Shown: piece by piece, positions 1-9,621 of the stretch
Layout: each line of letters opens with the position of its first letter
How positions within the stretch are numbered: position 1 is the first letter of the stretch
Source of the DNA: JASGKO01 sp049840595
Lineage (GTDB): Bacteria; Verrucomicrobiota; Verrucomicrobiia; Chthoniobacterales; Chthoniobacteraceae
Direction of reading: 5' to 3'
Length of the DNA stretch: 64,000 nt
Assembly: GCA_049840595.1 (NCBI GenBank)
Contig: JASGKO010000043.1
Coordinates: 124,001-188,000 of the forward strand
Made by a program: the position numbers and the translations under genes
The notes under the pieces: model-generated
Told to the model about the DNA's origin: nothing
The model's input: the letters and a program-made list of their open reading frames with translations, nothing else
Databases searched by the model: none

Positions 1-1067
1 TGCGGCTGGATCAGCCCCTGCTGGAGCGCGAGGCCGTAGATGAAGGGCTTCAAGGTGGAGCCGGGCGAGCGCAGGCTGCGCGTGCCATCCACCTGGCCCT
101 GGATTTTGTTGTCGGAAAAGTTCGCGGAACCGCAGTCGGCGAGCACGTCCATCGTGCGGGTATCGACCAGCAGGGCCGCGGCGTTGTGGATGCCGAGCGG
201 GGCCTGCGCTTTCACGAAGGCGGCGATCTGGCGCTCCATCAGTTGCTGCAGGGATAAGTCGAGCGTGGTCGCCAGCTCCGCCTCCTCGGGATGCGTCACC
301 AGCAGATGTTCCGAAAAATGCGGTGCGAGCGAGACCGGATGTCCGCTCGCGCGGAGATGGAAATTGCGCCCGAGCGGGTCGGTGGCGCGACCGTCGGCGA
401 GCAGTTCATCGTAGAGCCGCAGCCCGGCGTGATCGAGCGCGGGATTGTCGTGCTGCGCCTGCGGGGTGCGGCGGAACGGGCTCTGCGGGATCACGCAAAG
501 CGCCGCGGCCTCCGCCCAGTTCACATCGGTTGGCGGCTTTTGCAGATAAAGCGTGGTCGCCGCGCCAATGCCCTCGATGTTCCGCCCGTAGGGCGCGAGG
601 TTGAAGTAGGCCTCGAGGATTTGCGCCTTGGTATAGTGCCGCTCCAGCTCCAGCGCGCGCATCATCTGCACCAGCTTGCCGTGCAAGGTCCGGGTGTGGA
701 GATGAAAGCGCAGCCGCGCAACTTGCATCGTGATCGTCGAAGCGCCACCGCAAGCATGGCCGAAGCAATAATGCCACGCCGCGCGCAGCGTGGAGACGGG
801 GTTGATCCCGTTGTGCGATTCGTAGTGCTGGTCCTCATGGCGCAAGGTCGCCGCGATCACGCGCGGCGAGATTTCCGCGAGCGGGGTGAAGAGGCGGTAC
901 TTGCCGTCACTGGTGAGCGTCACCCGCAGCAGGTTGCCCTTGCGATCGAGCACGGTGCGGGAAAAATCCACGCCATCGAGCAGCGGCAGTTGCGGCAGAA
1001 GCAGCCAGCACAAGGCGAGCACGGCTCCGATTTTGATCAGGTTGAGCAGGAGTTTGGCACGTCTCAT
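1..1067 (-). CDS. pbpC: Penicillin-binding protein 1C, N-terminal part (cut by window edge)
   Basis: A bifunctional murein glycosyltransferase/transpeptidase anchored in the inner membrane. About 355 residues are visible. They comprise a short N-terminal membrane segment (LLLPQLPLL region), a family 51 glycosyltransferase domain with the catalytic motif EDQHYESH (about residue 78) and GGASTITMQ, then the start of the transpeptidase domain with the SxxK motif STLK encoded at 59-48. The gene runs off the left edge, so the SxN, KTG and C-terminal parts are not seen. The ATG at 1067 overlaps the TGA of the upstream alpha-2-macroglobulin gene (ATGA), implying translational coupling. The yfhM-pbpC pairing is well known in bacteria and is thought to link envelope repair with protease trapping. 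The reading frame is intact here. Confidence 0.95.
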   Translation of the reverse strand, partial: MRRAKLLLNLIKIGAVLALCWLLLPQLPLLDGVDFSRTVLDRKGNLLRVTLTSDGKYRLFTPLAEISPRVIAATLRHEDQHYESHNGINPVSTLRAAWHYCFGHACGGASTITMQVARLRFHLHTRTLHGKLVQMMRALELERHYTKAQILEAYFNLAPYGRNIEGIGAATTLYLQKPPTDVNWAEAAALCVIPQSPFRRTPQAQHDNPALDHAGLRLYDELLADGRATDPLGRNFHLRASGHPVSLAPHFSEHLLVTHPEEAELATTLDLSLQQLMERQIAAFVKAQAPLGIHNAAALLVDTRTMDVLADCGSANFSDNKIQGQVDGTRSLRSPGSTLKPFIYGLALQQGLIQP

Positions 1068-4000
1068 TGATTGGCTCCGGTAACGGTGATCGTCCCGGCC
1101 ACGCCGTGCCCATGGAGGCCGCGGTTATACATGGATTCCGCAAAAGGCGGCGGGACGGTGTAGGTGCCGCGGTTGGTCGGCTTGATTTGATAGGTGACCT
1201 CCTTCACGTCGCGGCCGATGCTGCCGAACAGCACCACCCGGTCCTCCCGCACTTCCACATAATCGAAGCCCGCTACGGTGCCCGCCCCGGGCTGGATCGA
1301 CGTGTTCACGACCTCGAAGCCGCCGGGCAGCAGGTCTTCCACCGCGACGTTTTCGATCTCGTCGTCGCCAAGGTCGCGCATTTTCAAATGCACGGTGATC
1401 GGGTCGCCGAGCTTCGCCGTGGCGGGCAGCTCGCGATAAATCTCCAGCCCTTCCTTCACCTGCTGCGTCGGCACCGTGGTGTCGAAGCCCGCCTCGACCG
1501 TCTGGCAAAACACTCCCATCGGCCCAGCATGGCCGTTAAAGCGCAGCGTCTTCGCCTGGCTGCCGAAGCTGCCGCGCTTGGTCAGTTGGCCCGTGAGTGA
1601 AACGGCGTGCTGGCTCTGGTCGGCCTCCACTTCGGTGAGATTGAGCGTCGCCCCGTTTTTCTCCACGAGCTTCCGAATAATTCTTGAGCGCCATCACCGC
1701 ATAGGCAGCGGAGAGGGTGCTGAAATCACCCCGCTGGATCGGATCGAGCACCGCGCGGAATTCCTCCAGCGAGAGCTTGTGCAGCCGCTCCGGGAAATGG
1801 CGGGCGAGGATGCTCACATACTGCGAGTCGCCGCTCAGGCGTGGGTAGAAATCATCCGTCTCCCAGGTCGAGTGCCGCAGCGAGTAGCCGCGAATCAGCG
1901 CTTGCGCCTCGCGGTCCTGCTGGAGCATTTCCAGCGCGCCGGCGAGATAGACTGCGATCAGGTCGCCCTTCCACTGCGGGGCAAATTGATGGTCCAGCGT
2001 GTCGCGGAGATTGAGGATATAATTGGTGGTGATCACCGCCTCGCGGGTGAGCACGTAGATCGCATAGGCCTGGGTGCGCGCCTCGGCGATGTTGTCGGGC
2101 TTGAGCGTCACCATGTGCTGCAGGTTCTTGAGCGCGGCGGCGAGCAGGTCGGCGGGTGGCGTGAAACCAGCCGCCTTCGCCTCGATCATAAAATGGGTCA
2201 CATAGACCGAGATGAAGTCGATGCCTTCCGCGTTTTCCGCCGTCCAGTAGCCGAAGCCGCCCTGGTCGTTCTGGCGCGTGCGCTCGACCGCATAGACGTG
2301 CTCAAGCTGTTGCGCGATCTCGTCGTGGGTGAGGCCGAAATCAGTCTCCCCGGCGAGCATGAGCCGGCAGAACGCGCCGCTCGTGATCTGCTCCGAGCAG
2401 CCGTAGGGATAGCTGTGCAGGTAGGCATCGAGCCCGCCTGCGAGCCCGAGCGGGAGCGCGGAGACGGTGGCATCGAGCTTGCGATATTGCGGGAGCAGCG
2501 TCCGCTCCACCGGCAGATCGAGATGATCGCCTGTGAAGCTTCCCCCCGCACCTGAGTCATGTACGGCACCGGCGGACGCACGCTCAGCGTCGCGCTGCGG
2601 CGCGATTCCTCGCCGTCACCGCTGGCCGTAAATTGCAGGCGGCCCGAGCCGAGCGTGGACGTGGCCTTGACCGTGAACTCGACCGTCGTCTCCGCATTCT
2701 TCGCCAGGTGCAGCGGTTGCGCGGGCGACTTCACGATCTGCAGTTGCTCCGAGGCGAGCGCGGCCAGTTGCACGTCGGTTTCCTTCCCGCCATTGGCGAC
2801 CGTGACGCCAACCACGAAGGTATCGCCAGGCGCGGCCACGGTCGGCGCGCTGGGCGTGATGACGAAGCGATCACGGATGAGCGACGACTGCTCCGCGCTG
2901 CCGGTCGCATCCGGGGCATAGGCCACTGCCATCACCTTGAGCGTGCCGTCGAAAAAATCGGGCACATTATAGATCACCTCGCGATCAGTGGCATCGGCAT
3001 CCACAATCCCCGACCAATAGACGACCGGCTTCTCGGTCACGCGCTGGAACGGGTTCAGATTTTTCGCCAGCATGTCCTCGCCACCGCCGGTCGCGGAGAC
3101 GGCGCGCAGGATTGAGAACTCGGGCAGGATGAGGTCGAGAATCTGCGAGGTGCCGACCGCGAGCTCGGTCTTCTTGAAGAACTCGGCGAGCGGATCGGGC
3201 AGCGTGTAGTCGCTCACTTGCAGGATGCCCTGGTCCACCGCGTAGAGGGCGATCCGCGCCGGACGGTCGGTGTGGTAGTGGATGTGCAGCGGCTCGCCCG
3301 GCTTGGCCTGGGTGGCCGCTTGCAGGGTGAGGCCGAGGTGGCGCTTCTCCCGGTTCACCGTCACCGCTTCCACCGCGTAGCTGAGCGGGCTGGTGAAAAC
3401 CTCGCGCGAATCGAGGCCGCGCACGAAGGTCACGTTCACATACGCGGTGCCCTCGAAATCGGCGGGCAACTGCACGTGCTGCACGCTGCTAGTGGTGTCG
3501 GCCTTGAACCACGCATGGGCATAGACCTTGTCGCGCTCGATGGTGATCAACCCGCTCCCGGTGTAGGGCGCGGTGATCGCCACCTCCAGCGTTTCCCCGG
3601 CGGCGTAATCATGCTTCGGCAGCTTGATCTGCAACTCGGCATCGCGGTCCAGCGAACGCGCGCCCGCACCTTTGCCGACCACGGTGTAGTTGACCGCGCT
3701 CAGCCGCGCCCCCTGGGCATCGAGCACTTCGAGCACGAAGTCGCCGGGGTTGGTCACATCGAGGGCGAAGGGCAGGCCGCTCCCCGGCAGGTCGCGGGTT
3801 TCATTGCGCACCTCGCGGTCGCGCTCGACCGATTCGTATTCAAAATTCCCATTCGGCCGCTTCGTCAGCACCGAGACGTAGGTATGCTCGACAAGGCGGA
3901 AATGAAGGCCGCCCAGCGCGATCTGTTTCAGCGCCGGATTGATCGCAATGAAGTGCACACCGCGTGCGGCTCCGGCGGCGATGTAGGAGAGATCGCCATC

Positions 4001-6687
4001 CGCCTGGTTGCCGACGAGGTAGGGCAGCGGCGAGACCAGCACGTCACTCTGCGTATTCACACTGCGGCCGCCATCGGCTTCAAAACCCTCGGCGTAAAAG
4101 CTCAGCGCGTAGGTTGCATTGGCATAGCGATCCAGCTCCAGATCGAACTGGGCGCGGCCCTGGGCATCGGTGGTTTCGTCGTCGAGATCCACCTCCTGCA
4201 GCTTCGGATGCGCCTCCTTTTCCAGCAGGCGGTCGTAGAAGCGGTAGCCCGGATAATCGGCAAACGAAAACGCGGTCGGCGAAAGATTCAGGTGCCCCTT
4301 CACCCGGCGCTCCGGCGCGGGCGCGCCGTAGAGATTTTGCAAAGTGATCGCCGCCTGCAACTGCTCGGGCGTGACCCAGCCGGCGGTGCTCTTGGAAAGC
4401 GTGGAGACGATCTTCATCCGGTCGGGCAGGAACTCCTTCACCCACGCCGTGGTGCTGCCGAGCTCCTCCAGATCATCGCGATTTTTCACGAGGTAGAGAT
4501 GCATCTCCCAGGTGCCGGTCGGCGAAGTGACCTCGGTCTGCACCGTGTATTCGCCAAACCCGCCCGCGGGCAGAACTACGCGCCGTTTTTCCATGATCTG
4601 CCCGCGGGCATCCACAATCTGCATTTCGAGCGGCAGCCCATTGACCGCCTGCCAGTCGCGCCGCTTCACGATGTAGCCGACGTGAATCGGATCGCCCGGC
4701 AGGTACACCCCGCGCTCGGTGAAAAGAAAGGCATCGAGATCCGCCCCGGAATTGCTCTGCACCCCGCCCACGTCGAAGCGCGAGAAATTCAACCGGCGAT
4801 TGTCGCGATCGTAGGGCAGGAAGGAGACGTCGTTGCCGAGTCGCACCACGTAGGCCACCGGTCGCTGATCGCGCTGATAGTCGTCGAAGGACGGGAGCGG
4901 CGTGTGCCCCTCGGGGTCGGTGAGCTTCGAGACGAGCGGCACGCCGTTCTTGCCCAACACCTCGACGGTCGCCCCCGCCACCGGCGCGCCGTTCTTGATC
5001 GAGGCCACGAAAACATCGCGGGTGCCATCGGCATTCTCCTTCGCAATCAGCCCGAGGTCGGTGATGAGGATGAACCGATGGTCGGAAACTTCATCGAGGT
5101 ATTTCTTGTTCACCGGGTCCCAGGCCCGGGCTTTGAGGAAGAAGAGCCCGCGCTCGCTGCCACCGTCGCTGGGCACGCCGAGCTCGGGCGCGAAATTGAA
5201 CGTGGAATAGTTGGCCGTAAAGCGGCTGGTCAGGGCGAGCGGCTGCTTCTCCTCGGAGATGCGCGAGATGTTTTCCTCGTCGAAACTGTCGCTGCGGAAA
5301 TCGGGGTTTTGAAATTCGCCCTCGGTCTGGCTCACGAGGTGATTGATCTGCGTGGTGCCGACGCGGGCGATCTCGTAGGCGATGGCGGAGAGCCCGCGCG
5401 ATTTCACCGAGAGCTTGCGCTCGCCGCTCAGCGCCATCACGCCGCCGTCGCCTTCAAAGGTGAGCTCCTTTGCGGGATCGGGATGTTCAGGACATTCCGG
5501 TAGTCGTCACCGAGCACGAAATCGCCGACCGATTTCACGCCCTTCGCGATGCTCACGTAGAGCTGCCCCTCCTGCTCCACGCGGAACTTGAAGGTATGCA
5601 CCTGGGAAAACTCATCGCGCGAGGGCACGGTGGTCACTTCCACCGGCGTGGAACGCGCCAGGACATCGGCCTTGATTTCCTGCGGGCTGTCCCAGCGGTC
5701 GTGATCCTTGTTTTTCTGCGGGAGCACGACCACGCTCAGCGCCTTGGCGAGATCCTCCGATTTCGCACCCGCCGTGGTTTGCACCACGAGAATCTGCCCG
5801 GGATCGCCCTCCTTGTTGCGCACGATCGAGGTGTCGCTGCGCTCGATCTTGAAAAAGCTGTAGAGATCGGGCACGCGCACCTTGTCCTCGCAATCGTCGC
5901 GCGTCTCCGCGCCACCCTGCAGGGTGCGCACGCCCTTGGGGATCACCAGTTTCATGAAATCCTCGTGCTCGGGCAGCGTGAGCGATTTCGTGCGGAAATA
6001 CGCGATCCGCTGGAACTCGTCGAAATGAACGTCGTACGGCTGCGAGCCATCCCGTCCGACGAGATTAAAGACAGCGAGCCGTTTCAGGCTTTCCGTATCG
6101 ACCGGGTAGCTAAATTGCACCGTGGCGACCACCTGCTTCTCCGCCGGGTCCTTCGGGTTCTGGTAAAACTCGATTTCGCTGATGTTGGCCGTAAAGCGCG
6201 GCGTGCTCCAGTCGTAGCGATACTGCTGGAGCAACACCTGCGGTGCCACGGCAGCCTGCTCGATCTCCACGCGATAGCTCGTATCCGCCGGCCAGTTCGC
6301 CGTCGGATCGAAGCGCAACTCGCGATCGTTAATCCACGTCCACCCGCCGGGCTGCGGCGGCTGCAGGTGGACGCCGCTGGCGACCTTTTTCCCCACCATT
6401 TCCAGCGGCGCCACCGAACCACTAAACCGGACCATGAGCGGCTCCGGCACCGGCTTCACGCCCTGCGGGGTCAGCCCCGGGGCGCGAACTTCCGCGTGCA
6501 CCGTCCGTGGTTGCGGACGGTGCACGTACCATTGCCACCCCCTCCACCCGCCATAGCCCAGCGCTGCTACCACCAGCAGCACCGGCACCGTGCGCCGCCA
6601 TTGGGCGCAAGCCGTCTTTATCCAGGTGGGTGGATTCCACGAGAAATCCCCCACCAACATCCCCAACCATTGCCGAAGTTTGTTCAT
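1064..6687 (-). CDS. Bacterial alpha-2-macroglobulin, YfhM type (three frameshifts)
   Basis: A large periplasmic, membrane-anchored protease trap. It is read in four frame segments: 6687 to about 5455, about 5455 to 2540, about 2540 to 1665, and about 1665 to 1064. The N-terminus has one hydrophobic anchor (VPVLLVVAALGYGG, around residues 34-47). The macroglobulin domains follow, then the thioester motif CSEQ (codons 2399-2388), then the complement-like C-terminal domain ending with the receptor-binding-like region. At each break the protein resumes without loss of family-like sequence. Near 5455 one base is missing before ELTFEGDGG, near 2540 one base is missing before FTGDHLDLP, and near 1665 there is one extra base before KLVEKNGA. 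Sequencing error is therefore more likely than gene death. It overlaps pbpC by the ATGA junction. Total length is about 1,870 residues, which is ordinary for the family. Confidence 0.9.
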
Positions 6688-6831
6688 AGTCGCTCCGGGT
6701 AATACGGGGGTTCCCGGGGCGATCTTTCAGCAAAGTTGGAAAATTTTTTGCCGCTTTCTACGCTTGTTTGAAAACCAAATTTGCTTCGCTTCGGCCGTTG
6801 ACTATTTAAGCATTTAGATTAAAAAGGCCGG

Positions 6832-7671
6832 ATGTCGGTTAATATAAGCTTCATTAACATGAAAGGTGGCGTGGGCAAAACGAGCTTGGCGATGCAGGCA
6901 GCAAGTTATGCAGCACAGGATAAAAAAAGAGTCTTAGCGATCGATCTGGATCCTCAGTCCAATTTAAGCCAAGCTCTACTCGGGCCTGACAAATATGTTA
7001 ATTTGTTAAAAAAAGGCGCTCCAACAGTGGTTCAATTACTGGAAGATTATCAACCAGCAGGCATTGGCATGAGCAGCCCACAACCTGTGTCCATACAGGA
7101 CGTAATCTTAAAAGGTTTTTGGTACCAGAATTCTGTATTGCATTTGATCCCTAGTCGTTTGGAGCTGGCGAGATTGCTTCGCAACCCCGCTGGCAAGGAA
7201 CGCAGATTAGCCAAAGCTTTAGCAAAAGTCGCTGATGATTATGATCTGGTTATAATAGACTGCGCACCGACAGAGTCGGTATTAACTGACGTCGCTTATT
7301 TTGCGAGCCGGTATGTAGTGGTGCCCGTAAAGCCTGAATTTTTGGCCGCGATTGGGCTTCCGCTGCTTGCTCGATCTTTGGAGGTTTTTCGCAAAGAGAA
7401 CGATGACCATATGATAGAGGTGGCCGGGATTATTTTTAATCATGGCGATTACCAACCAGGACCAGAATCAAATCGCTCAATTAAGGAGGTTCGAACCTTG
7501 GCATCTGAGGAAAGATGGAAGATTTTCAAAACCGAAATTCCACATTCAAAAGCGGTCCCAAAATCTGCACGCGAAAGCAGCATTATCACTTGGACGAGCC
7601 ATGCGAGGAGCGGAATCAAGGTTGCTATCCGCAATTTCTGCAACGAGCTTTTTGGAGCAGTTGGGTTATAG
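6832..7671 (+). CDS. ParA/Soj-like deviant Walker ATPase in an AT-rich island
   Basis: A ParA-family ATPase of 279 residues. The deviant Walker A motif KGGVGKTS is at residues 11-18, the A' motif is DLDPQSN near residue 43, and the Walker B region is LVIIDCAPTES. ParA proteins dimerise on ATP and bind DNA non-specifically to position plasmids, chromosomes or protein cargo. No N-terminal HTH is present, so it is a small 'type Ib/orphan' form. The ATG at 6832 has AAGG just upstream. The base composition is clearly richer in A+T than both flanks, and the next gene starts 7 bases after the stop. No ParB and no parS-like array is visible, so chromosome segregation is unlikely. The partner may be the cargo or activator. 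The family call is firm, the role is unknown. Confidence 0.85.
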   Translation: MSVNISFINMKGGVGKTSLAMQAASYAAQDKKRVLAIDLDPQSNLSQALLGPDKYVNLLKKGAPTVVQLLEDYQPAGIGMSSPQPVSIQDVILKGFWYQNSVLHLIPSRLELARLLRNPAGKERRLAKALAKVADDYDLVIIDCAPTESVLTDVAYFASRYVVVPVKPEFLAAIGLPLLARSLEVFRKENDDHMIEVAGIIFNHGDYQPGPESNRSIKEVRTLASEERWKIFKTEIPHSKAVPKSARESSIITWTSHARSGIKVAIRNFCNELFGAVGL

Positions 7672-7678
7672 TAACGGG

Positions 7679-8158
7679 ATGCAAAACGAATTTCTTGACC
7701 TTGAATTGCGACTACTAGTGCTAAAGCACGGTCGAAATCGTCTTTGGGAGGGTTTAGCACGCTTGGAAGGAACCACTTTAGAAGAAGTTGAAAGGCGTCT
7801 CAATGAACTTGCGAAATCACATACCCCGCGAAAGCGGAAAGCCCCTCTTTCACCAGACGAAGCTGTAGCGCATCTCCACATTTCCGAGAAGTCACTCAAC
7901 GATCGGTTACTAACTCTGGCCCGAGAATACGATCAAGGTCGATTTTTACCACAATTGCGTGATGCGATCCGTTTCTGCCAACTCAATGGTGTTAAAACTC
8001 GTGCTAAGTCTCGCCGCGACATGCTGCCAAAAGTAGTTGGCATCCTTTCAACCCATTCTCTAGCTGAGTTGGACAGATTAATCGAACAAGCAAGCGCTGA
8101 GGAGAAAGGGGATGGCTCCTTCGCGCGACTGGCTAACGCTATAATGCGTGGCACCTGA
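7679..8158 (+). CDS. Unknown protein paired with the ParA-like ATPase
   Basis: A 159-residue protein that I do not recognise. It is highly charged and predicted by eye to be all-helical. It has a basic stretch HTPRKRK near residues 48-54, a region HLHISEKSLNDRL that resembles a short helix-turn-helix, and a basic TRAKSRRDML segment. No cysteine pairs, signal peptide or membrane segment are visible. The ATG at 7679 lies 7 bases after parA, and an in-frame TTG at 7661 is the alternative start. It shares the AT-rich composition of parA, which suggests that both arrived together. By analogy with ParA operons, it could be the DNA-binding or cargo partner that stimulates the ATPase, but this is inference only. 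REP/transposase DNA follows directly. Confidence 0.7.
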   Translation: MQNEFLDLELRLLVLKHGRNRLWEGLARLEGTTLEEVERRLNELAKSHTPRKRKAPLSPDEAVAHLHISEKSLNDRLLTLAREYDQGRFLPQLRDAIRFCQLNGVKTRAKSRRDMLPKVVGILSTHSLAELDRLIEQASAEEKGDGSFARLANAIMRGT

Positions 8159-8214
8159 TGCTAGACGACCAAGTAGGTTAATGGATCTAAGGAAAGTTTG
8201 AGCTGCGCTCTTGG

Positions 8215-8263
8215 GGCGAGACGTGTCTCGCGTGGAAAAAGCGGCGACGTGTCGCCGCACTCC
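8215..8263. repeat. Left REP module flanking the RAYT gene
   Basis: Two consecutive palindromes separated by about 7 bases: GCGAGACGTGTCTCGC and GCGGCGACGTGTCGCCGC. The whole 49-base module recurs in inverse orientation at 8877-8925 with only a few mismatches. Together they bracket a Y1-transposase remnant, the classic arrangement of a REP-associated tyrosine transposase with its cognate REPs. Confidence 0.9.
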
Positions 8264-8361
8264 AGGGGCGCGGAGCTGGCGAGGGCGTTTGATTCCATCG
8301 ACGGGTGTTTCGATGGAAAGAGCTTGTCGATGAGAGGAAGGATCGGGCACCTTCTCGATCC

Positions 8362-8851
8362 ATGAATTGGCCGCATGCGCCTGCGCACTGGCAGTTTGAG
8401 CCGGGGGTTTATATGGTGACGGCGGGGACTTATCGAAAGGTGCCGGTGCTGAATTGTCCGGAGCGGCTGGACTTTTTTCAGGAGACAATGTTTGAGCTGG
8501 CGAGGGAGTTTGAGTGGTCGTTGCAGGCCTGGGCCATCCTGTCGAATCACTATCATTTCATTGCGGGATCGCCGGCCGATCCGGCGACGCTCCGGAAAAT
8601 GATTGGCAAGCTGCATATGAAGACGGCACAGGAATTGAACCGGCTGGATGAAACGCCGGGGCGCAAGGTTTGGTACCTTCGCGCGGTTGAATTACGTGCA
8701 GCATAATCCGGTGAAACACGGGGTGGTGCCGAATGCGGAAAACTATCGGTGGTGTTCCGCGGCCTGGTTTAACCGGAACGCGAGCCCGGCTTTGCAAAGC
8801 ACAGTGAAAAGCTTCAAGACGGATCAGTTGGAAATCTTCGACGATTTCTAA
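8362..8851 (+). pseudogene. REP-associated Y1 tyrosine transposase (RAYT), degenerate
   Basis: A RAYT-family gene resembling IS200/IS605 TnpA. The HUH motif is present (NHYHFIA, near residue 70), and the second half carries LNYVQHNPVKHG with the expected catalytic tyrosine. The two halves lie in different frames (8362 to about 8685, then about 8680 to 8851). Compared with the usual family pattern (KVW, then about 15 residues with FWDT and SYLARLNY), the connecting stretch is missing around 8678. This is therefore an internal deletion of roughly 40 bases, not a one-base error, and the gene is probably inactive. It is flanked by inverted 49-base REP modules. RAYTs are single-copy domesticated transposases thought to mobilise REP/BIME sequences. 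Confidence 0.8.
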
Positions 8852-8876
8852 AAACCGTCGGAGTCCCCACGCCCTT

Positions 8877-8925
8877 GGAGTGCGGCGACACGTCGCCGCT
8901 TTCTCCAGGCGAGACATGTCTCGCC
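8877..8925. repeat. Right REP module flanking the RAYT gene (inverse copy)
   Basis: The reverse complement of the module at 8215-8263 (both palindromes, about 45 of 49 bases shared). It sits 26 bases after the transposase stop and just upstream of the sigma-factor gene. The longest open frame of that gene reads into this repeat, which is one reason to prefer the later GTG start for sigma. Confidence 0.9.
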
Positions 8926-8984
8926 GTCCCGCGCCCACAAATTTTTTTCGCGCCCGCCACGAAAACGCGCTACAACGTCCCCTT

Positions 8985-9611
8985 GTGGACTCTGACCCTT
9001 TTCTCGTAACGCGGCGCAGCCTGGTCGAACGGCTGGCGGATCGCGATGACCAGAAGCACTGGCAGGAGTTCTTCGATACCTACTGGAAGCTGATCTACGG
9101 CTTTGCCCGAAAGGCGGGGCTGACCGATGCGGAGGCGCAGGATGTGGTCCAGGAGACCATCATCACGGTGTCGCGCAAGATCGATACGCTGAAATACGAT
9201 CCGTCGGTGGGCTCGTTCAAGGGGTGGCTGCTCCACATCACGCGCTGGCGGATTGCGGATGAGTTTCGCGATCGCGATCCGGCGGCGGCCGCGGCGGTGC
9301 ATGGCCTGGGCGAGGAGGACCGGCGCACGGCGACGATCGAGCGCATCCCCGACCAGACCGAGGCGGAGCTGGAGGCGACCTGGGATGCGGAGTGGCAGGC
9401 GAATCTGCTCGAGGCGGCCATGACGCGGGTGAAGAAGCAGGTGGACCCACGGCAGTACCAGATTTTCGATTGCTATGTGGTAAAGGAATGGCCGGCGCTG
9501 AAGGTGGCGCGCGAGTTGCACGTGAACATCGCGCAGGTCTATCTGGCGCGGCACCGGGTGGCAGCACTCATTCGCAAGGAAGTAAAGCGGCTGGAGGAGG
9601 GCGGCTGCTGA
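8985..9611 (+). CDS. ECF-type RNA polymerase sigma factor
   Basis: A sigma-70 family protein of the ECF type, about 208 residues. Region 2 is visible as the FFDTYWKLIYGFAR helix followed by DAEAQDVVQETI and the GSFKGWLLHITRWRIADEFR segment (promoter -10 recognition and core binding). Region 4 is at the C-terminus (ALKVARELHVNIAQVYLARHRV, HTH). I chose the GTG at 8985 because earlier in-frame ATGs (8880, 8919) lie inside the REP repeat. That choice is not proven. The gene is followed after 10 bases by a membrane Ser/Thr kinase with PEGA and FGE domains, a pairing typical of verrucomicrobial ECF groups in which the kinase replaces an anti-sigma factor. The regulon is unknown. Confidence 0.85.
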   Translation: MDSDPFLVTRRSLVERLADRDDQKHWQEFFDTYWKLIYGFARKAGLTDAEAQDVVQETIITVSRKIDTLKYDPSVGSFKGWLLHITRWRIADEFRDRDPAAAAAVHGLGEEDRRTATIERIPDQTEAELEATWDAEWQANLLEAAMTRVKKQVDPRQYQIFDCYVVKEWPALKVARELHVNIAQVYLARHRVAALIRKEVKRLEEGGC

Positions 9612-9621
9612 GCCCTCACCC

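Noticed and set aside
3218..5503. 761-codon open frame on the plus strand opposite alpha-2-macroglobulin
   Set aside because: Antisense shadow of a real gene in high-GC DNA; His/Arg/Leu-rich composition without any family motif.
7480..7500. tRNA-like 'ggttcgaacc' text
   Set aside because: Inside the parA coding frame, without cloverleaf flanks.
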